NCBI RefSeq assembly: GCF_030265065.1
Contig: NC_080416.1
Coordinates: forward strand, 875,501-939,500
Reading direction: 5' to 3'
Length of the DNA: 64,000 bases
Origin: Corythoichthys intestinalis
Taxonomy: Eukaryota; Chordata; Actinopteri; Syngnathiformes; Syngnathidae
Under the pieces are notes generated by a model that saw nothing but the letters and a program-made list of their open reading frames with translations, made no database searches and was not told where the DNA came from. The translations under genes were made by a program, and so were the position numbers. Positions 60,501-64,000 of this stretch are shown in pieces. How positions within the stretch are numbered: the stretch's first letter is position 1; the number at the start of each line of letters is the position of its first letter.

Positions 60501-61410
60501 ACCGTCATGTTTGTCGAGGAAATATTTTCACTATAGTCATCGTTGATGAAAACAACACTGGTTTAAATCAATAATCATATAACCTGTCATGATTAACTTA
60601 AATATGATCGTAAATCTGTCAGTTTCCCCTTACTTCATAGAGTAAGGTAGAGCGCTCCTTCAGTGCGTGGCTATCCAATCCATTCCACTTGTTCATATAG
60701 AGAATACCTAAATCTCTGAAAATTCAGTCCGCGTTTACCCTGTGACATTGCTAGCAGTCGGTACAACCTTTTTTGTTTTCGCTGTTGGTCTCTGCGCACG
60801 GCTTACTTTTATTGTTTTGCGGTCAAAAGTTACATCCCAGCTCTAAAATAACGCTGCTACGTAGCTGCTGCTAGCTAGTTAGTCTGAAACACAATGTGAC
60901 GGTCGTAGTAGAGTTACGTGTACACTCTTATTACCACCATCTTTGGGGTGACTTCCTTCTGGAGCATCAGCTGTGTTTCTCACATATATATATACAGTAT
61001 AATTATCAGTCTTTGTTAGCTGTTTGTGTGTTAGCTGTTTTGTGCTTGTATGCTACGTTCACTTACATCCTGTGTAACTCCTGGGGACTTGGCTCCCCCT
61101 GTTCTTAAAACCTGGTGACGCCCCTGACCACAACAATCGCATAATTTCAACTTCTTTCCGCACAGTGCCGTCAGCCAGCATGACCCGGCTGGTGCGCTCT
61201 CGCACGGCCTCGGGTTCCAGCGTGACGTCCTTCGAAGGCTCTCGCTCCCGTTCGCACACCCAGGAGGGCAACCGCTCGCGCTCGCACACCAACGAGGGCC
61301 CGCGCTCACGCTCCCACACGGCAGACCACCAGCGGGGCGCCGCCCCCGCGGCCGACGCGGCCCCCGCCGTGGACCAGGGCATGCTCAAGGCCCCCGAAGT
61401 ATCCTGCTAA
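42583..61410 (+). CDS. ndrg1: N-myc downstream-regulated protein 1 (NDRG1), long form, 15 coding exons
   Basis: NDRG1 is a cytoplasmic alpha/beta-hydrolase-fold protein without a catalytic triad. It is induced by hypoxia, metal chelation and differentiation and phosphorylated by SGK1 and GSK3 (family knowledge). Coding exons: 42583-42639, 43449-43484, 49069-49174, 49244-49364, 51573-51635, 51733-51793, 52087-52173, 52267-52323, 52396-52499, 52568-52624, 52697-52748, 58514-58561, 58877-58912, 59496-59547 and 61166-61410. All borders are GT-AG and phases agree; the product is about 393 aa (human 394). It starts [19 protein letters not shown]. Conserved blocks include [52 protein letters not shown] and [16 protein letters not shown]. 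The last exon has three decapeptides of the form (G/N/P)RSRSHT(Q/N/A), diagnostic of NDRG1, and ends EVSC. Whether it is the ndrg1a or ndrg1b duplicate cannot be told here. Confidence 0.93.
42640..43448 (+). other. ndrg1 intron, AT-rich
   Basis: Mostly A+T with short A-rich repeats; no element or RNA recognised. Confidence 0.35.
43858..45600. repeat. Interspersed repeat, copy 1, with insertion
   Basis: Matches 62941-63870 from TATGGCGGAAAACACAGACA to GGGGGTCTCAGAG. It is split by the element at 44004-44804. Type not assigned. Confidence 0.6.
44004..44804. mobile_element. Non-autonomous element carrying a GC-rich block
   Basis: Termini TTGCCTGGCACAGCCAGAC and GCTGGTACACCAGGCAA are flanked by a perfect octamer atttatgg (43996-44003, 44805-44812). 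The sister repeat near 63080 has the uninterrupted site. The part 44330-44700 is very rich in G on this strand, unlike anything around it. Confidence 0.78.
45601..46350. other. ndrg1 intron, unassigned
   Basis: AT-rich, with a GC-richer island at about 46030-46210 that has no splice or ORF support. Confidence 0.3.
46356..46512 (+). mobile_element. tRNA-derived SINE
   Basis: The head GCGGTTAGCACGTCTGCCTC and GGGGTTCAAGCC look like pol III A and B boxes. The body TGGGATAGGCTCCGGCACCC is the usual fish SINE/LINE-shared tail, ending in (AATG)n-type repeats. It is not a functional tRNA. Confidence 0.7.
46534..47513. mobile_element. hAT-like MITE (TAGGGTTGTTCCGATC family), copy 2
   Basis: Perfect octamer ttaaaaat on both sides (46526-46533, 47514-47521). 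It is about 980 bases long, collinear with 11547-12601, and lacks the hairpin MITE. Confidence 0.82.
47695..48169. mobile_element. TA-target MITE, copy 4
   Basis: CCGTATCTTTCGGCCTATAA and TTATAGTCCGAAAAATACGG lie between TA and TA (47693-47694, 48170-48171). Confidence 0.75.
48680..48686 (+). promoter_or_regulatory. ndrg1: TATA box of ndrg1 short-form promoter
   Basis: TATAAAG at 48680-48686 lies 88 bases before the ATG at 48774. A C-rich stretch (48546-48580, CCCCCGCCCACCCGG) upstream could bind SP1/KLF-type factors. Confidence 0.6.
48774..48827 (+). CDS. ndrg1: Alternative first coding exon of ndrg1 (short form)
   Basis: The exon encodes [18 protein letters not shown] and ends at a GTGAGT donor in phase 0, so it splices in frame to the exon at 49069 ([13 protein letters not shown]). 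The resulting protein is 380 residues. It sits 90 bases downstream of a TATA box. This acidic N-terminus replaces the 31 residues contributed by the exons at 42583 and 43449. Confidence 0.85.
49740..50123. mobile_element. TTAA-target MITE in ndrg1 intron
   Basis: Flanked by TTAA (49736-49739 and 50124-50127) with short inverse ends CCCCTTTAGACCT and GGTATGAAGGGCT. Confidence 0.5.
50200..50494. mobile_element. Short hAT-like MITE related to the TAGGGTTGTTCCGATC family
   Basis: TAGGGATGTCC at the left, GATCAGGGTCGTCCCTA at the right; octamers tgatatca (50192-50199) and ttatatca (50495-50502) differ at one base. Confidence 0.6.
50667..51222 (+). mobile_element. hAT-like MITE (TAGGGCTGCAGC family), complete
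   Basis: A perfect octamer catgccat flanks it (50659-50666, 51223-51230). Ends TAGGGCTGCAGCTATCGATT and AATCGTTGCAGCACTA. Partial copies lie at 613-1040, 6408-6502 and at the window end. Confidence 0.85.
53074..53394 (-). mobile_element. Miniature LTR-type retroelement fossil
   Basis: Read on the minus strand it begins TG and ends CA, with a 4-bp duplication TAGG on both sides (53070-53073, 53395-53398). A likely 5' LTR (about 53178-53394) ends in GGACACACCAGTTACA. It is followed at once by TTGGTGCCGTGACCC, which resembles a tRNA primer-binding site. After a very short interior a shortened 3' LTR ends in GGACACACCGGTTACA. There are no genes. It is a fossil, younger than the element that hosts it; BEL/Pao or Gypsy affiliation is undecided. 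Confidence 0.55.
53476..54913. mobile_element. hAT-like element with CAGTGTTGTTAAT ends
   Basis: A perfect octamer ttgggtaa flanks it (53468-53475, 54914-54921). The first part (53476-53990) is followed by a second copy of itself from about 53996, so the left half is tandemly duplicated. Confidence 0.82.
54959..55853. mobile_element. TTAA-target element in copy C
   Basis: CTCATTTGCTCCCAG and CTGGGAGTGAATGAG lie between TTAA and TTAA (54955-54958, 55854-55857). Copies A and B read aacctaaTTAAttgata without it. PiggyBac- or Kolobok-like by target preference. Confidence 0.8.
56840..57000. repeat. Degenerate short tandem repeat, left part
   Basis: Loose units of the type GATTTAAAACCCTAATTTGAAAC; the same kind of sequence resumes at 58040, on the other side of the long repeat. 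Confidence 0.5.
57005..58020. repeat. Long repeat, possible solo LTR fossil, copy 2
   Basis: Collinear with 38590-39445 apart from a 205-bp insertion at 57612-57816. It lies within a minisatellite-like tract. Fossil if LTR-derived. Confidence 0.45.
57612..57816. mobile_element. Penelope-like inverted-repeat unit with hammerhead-like core
   Basis: Two copies of one sequence meet head to head near 57702. The 13-bp duplication tgtatcttttatg (57599-57611, 57817-57829) is present once in the sister repeat near 39270. On the minus strand, 57698 to 57665 reads CTGACGA, a helix AGGCGG/CCTGCC, GAAA and then CATGTC. That is the order of a hammerhead ribozyme (CUGANGA, stem II, GAAA, a tiny stem III, cleavage after GUC). 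Penelope-like elements are known to carry hammerheads with very short stem III. Family assignment is inferred. Confidence 0.6.
58040..58480. repeat. Degenerate short tandem repeat, right part
   Basis: About twenty loose units (TTTGAAACYC, TTTAAAACCC, CTAATC) continue up to the acceptor of the ndrg1 exon at 58514. Confidence 0.5.
59663..61126. mobile_element. hAT-like element in last ndrg1 intron
   Basis: A perfect octamer accacaac flanks it (59655-59662, 61127-61134). Ends CAGTGGCGTTATTAGGCC and GGTGACGCCCCTG. It nearly fills the intron between 59547 and 61166, and hosts another hAT-like element. Confidence 0.8.
59776..60560. mobile_element. hAT-like element nested in 59663-61126
   Basis: A perfect octamer gtttaaat flanks it (59768-59775, 60561-60568). 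Ends CAGTGTTTTTTTTGGC and GATGAAAACAACACTG. Confidence 0.8.
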
Positions 61411-62940
61411 ATCGACAAAAGACGTCTCATTTAACCCCATTCTTTATTTGCTACACCACTGTCATCATGTTTTTGAATTTTTATTTTTTAAATCTGGATT
61501 AGGAGGACCTGTGCTTCCGGGTCTGCTGACGTAGTGTGTAAAGGCATCGCTAGGGGGTGACAGAGAGCACACAGGAATGTTATCGTGCGTCATTATTGGT
61601 TTCTTCCTGTTCTTTTCTACCAAACGGACAATTCTTTTCACATATAGCTGATTTTTATGCATTTTCATTCGCTAACGGGGCAGTATAACACTTGCCCCAT
61701 GTGTTAAATCTCCATGCTATGTACAGAATTTCAAGGTGTGGCACTTAAACGCGACAATTTTTATGAAATTTCCCTCAAAAGTGGTGCAGTAGTGATAAGA
61801 TTTTACATCTATGAATTAAAATTGATGGCGCAGTGTAACACACGTCAACTTTTGCGCGACTTCAATCGATGGCGGGGCAGTGCAACGTTTGCCCCAAATG
61901 CTAAATCACCACTACTCGAAGAAAATGTTTGCTCATTTTCAATTGATGGAGCCGATATGCAAAATTTCCAAATACTAAAAAGAACAAGCTATGAAGCTAC
62001 ATTTTACCCCAACGACGCCATCTGCTGGTTCTAGCGGGGCGCTACTCCTTGTGGACCATTGCCATTTTTATTTCATTTTCAATCTAGATGAGGAGCGTTG
62101 AGCCTGGTGATGGTGTAGTAAGTAGGGGCATCATTAGGGGGTGACGGAGAGTGCGGAGGAAGCTTGTTGCGCGTCATTTTTTTCCCTCTTCCTGTTCTTA
62201 TTTTTACTCCACTGACAGCGTTCTCATATTTTATGCATTTCTTTAACTTTGCTTCTGCTTGGGAAAAAATATTTTTGGATAAGAAAAAAGCTACATTAAG
62301 GGACATACTGTCTGTCGTTAATCCAAACCACTCTTAATCAAAAAGCTTTGTTAACAACGCCGGCAGACGAAACAATTAACCGTTTTTTATACAAGTTTTT
62401 TTTCTATACAATCAAGCACAACAGAACAAAGCGGTGCCACGCGGTCGTTCTCTTTGTGCGTACGTGCGAGATGTCAAAAGTTTGGATGATTGTTGTTATT
62501 AATGATAACGCGTAGAACTCAGCTGACGCTCTCTCTTTCCTCTACGTTGGCAAAAACGTTTTGCTTTTGTAGGAGCTTATTGTTGACAGCTTGTAAAGAT
62601 GCTGGCGATCGAGCGCCATAACAGTTTGTATTTATTAAGAAAAAAATGACATTAAAAAAATTGTAACTAAATCTGATTTCAGTGTCAATTGTTTTGTTTA
62701 GCAACAGATGGCATTTCCAAGTCCTAAAAAAAATTCATTTTCGATATTCAAAGAGCAAAGGTGAATTTTCTTATACTATTAATATTAATAATCCATGTTT
62801 TGCATTGCGTAATCTTTAAAAGGATTAAAGAATCATATCCTGTCTGAAATACTATATATTTTTATGCTCAAGTAGTTATTATAGATTTTGTTCTATGACT
62901 TTTGTTCGCTTTTTAAATGAATCGTTTTTAATTTAAAATA
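61411..62940 (+). other. ndrg1: ndrg1 3' region
   Basis: Follows the TAA at 61408-61410. No canonical poly(A) signal was seen close by. Two diverged copies of one block (61497-61640 and 62085-62225, sharing GG-GCATC-TAGGGGGTGAC) and repeats of GGGGCAGT-TAAC-CTTGCCCC (61676, 61876) lie here. Confidence 0.4.
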
Positions 62941-63870
62941 TGTATGGCGGAAAACACAGACAAGACTGAAAAAGCAGTTTCTGCTCTTACACTCCTCTTT
63001 AAAAGAAACTGCTGTATTTTAAGCCAAAACAACTGTTCCCTTTGATAGAACTATATGTCTATATGCTGCCATAGCAGATTCATGGTGCATTAAGCCCCAG
63101 AAATATTTTTAATTTGTCCGTTTTACCCTGGAAACCCGTTTACAGACGTCGCGCAACCGCTTTTGTTTCAACCCAGCCATAAAACGAATTATATTTATTA
63201 TTTGAAATGTCTGTCATTTTTAGCTTACAATCATTAATTGATGTGTAATATTTTGTTAAAAAAAGACTAAAAAATGATTTACTCGCATATTTCAACTTTT
63301 AAACAAATGACGTCACCGTATATCTACCTCATAACTATTGCTTAATTGTATTTTTTTTTGTTACTGTCGCATTTTCTCTGATATGTTGGACGATAAATAA
63401 TCGATCCAAACATAGAAAAATAGAAAACAAACGTTTAAAGGGTAAATATATGAAAAAGAAAATCTCGACCGCTCCTTGATGTCTGCGATTTCTGCATCCC
63501 GACCTTTGTTATATTACCATGTTTCACCAATAAAATCCGCAAAAGAATCCAGCTGTGGCCATTCACAGCTGTGTCTTGACACTCAGTGATACATGCTACA
63601 TGGAGTTTTTGGATCGAAACAAGTATGTGATAAGATCTCGTTAAAATCATGGCGTCTTTAATTATGCTCTCTCATGCTCTCGCCTCCAGTTAGGGTTTTG
63701 CTGTCTATTTCATCATTCTAAATGCATTCCTGTTCAGTTTTTCTTCCCCCAGAAAATAGAGATTTTAAGCTTTTCCTATGATGTATCACACATGCATATA
63801 GGACAATTTTAAAATTTGTCGAAATTGGGGGTCTCAGAGAGGAACTTTACGGAATTTTAAGTCACCTGTG
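62941..63870. repeat. Interspersed repeat, copy 2 (uninterrupted)
   Basis: Collinear with 43858-45600 but without the 801-bp insertion, so it documents the empty site. Confidence 0.65.
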
Positions 63871-63938
63871 TGTTATTGACAAATACAAAATACATTTTTT
63901 TTTCAAACTCTGCACTTTCATTTCACAAGATCAATGAA

Positions 63939-64000
63939 TGCATTTAACAATAAATTAAAAATAATAAAAGGGGATCGAAGTACAACAAAAGAACAATTGG
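63939..64000. mobile_element. Start of another TAGGGCTGCAGC-type MITE copy
   Basis: GGGGATCGAAGTACAACAAA matches about 50815-50840 of the complete copy; the rest is beyond the window. Confidence 0.5.

Overview
The window is vertebrate nuclear DNA, almost certainly from a teleost fish, probably a percomorph (inferred). Genes are split by GT-AG introns. The recognisable proteins (CHTOP, TUBE1, NDRG1) are close to their vertebrate orthologues. The spaces between exons are packed with fish-type DNA transposons: Tc1/mariner, hAT-like elements with 8-bp target duplications, TTAA-target and TA-target MITEs. There is no bacterial or viral gene organisation.

Layout. (1) 1-6.95 kb: chtop on the + strand (coding exons 2438-6718), with a nested hAT-type pile-up upstream and a Tc1 copy in its third intron. 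(2) 8.36-13.44 kb: a spliced gene without a long ORF. It has a TATA box, a pyrimidine-rich (5'TOP-like) start, about eight short exons and a poly(A) signal. Six of its introns' snoRNA-like structures (five H/ACA, one C/D) each end 54-100 nt before a 3' splice site. I read it as a snoRNA host gene, the most informative non-coding feature here. (3) 16.46-17.85 kb, minus strand: an intact, intronless epsilon-tubulin gene. (4) 18-42 kb: a gene-poor stretch of nested transposons, tandem repeats and one unassigned candidate exon near 22.8 kb. (5) 42.57-61.41 kb: ndrg1 on the + strand with two alternative N-termini, one from exons at 42.57 and 43.45 kb and one from a TATA-driven exon at 48.77 kb. They join the same 13 downstream exons to give about 393 or 380 residues. 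(6) 61.4-64 kb: ndrg1 3' region and more interspersed repeats.

The repeats let several insertion events be read directly, because paralogous copies inside the window preserve the uninterrupted target. Examples are an 80-bp hairpin MITE (12211-12290), a TTAA element (54959-55853), a TA-target MITE (20917-21365), an element carrying a GC-rich block (44004-44804), and a Penelope-like inverted-repeat unit with a hammerhead-ribozyme-like core (57612-57816). A miniature LTR-type fossil lies at 53074-53394.

The coding genes do not form one pathway: CHTOP acts in mRNA export and arginine-methylation biology, TUBE1 in centrioles, NDRG1 in stress and differentiation. All coordinates were read by hand; transposon family names rest on termini and target duplications, not on a database search.
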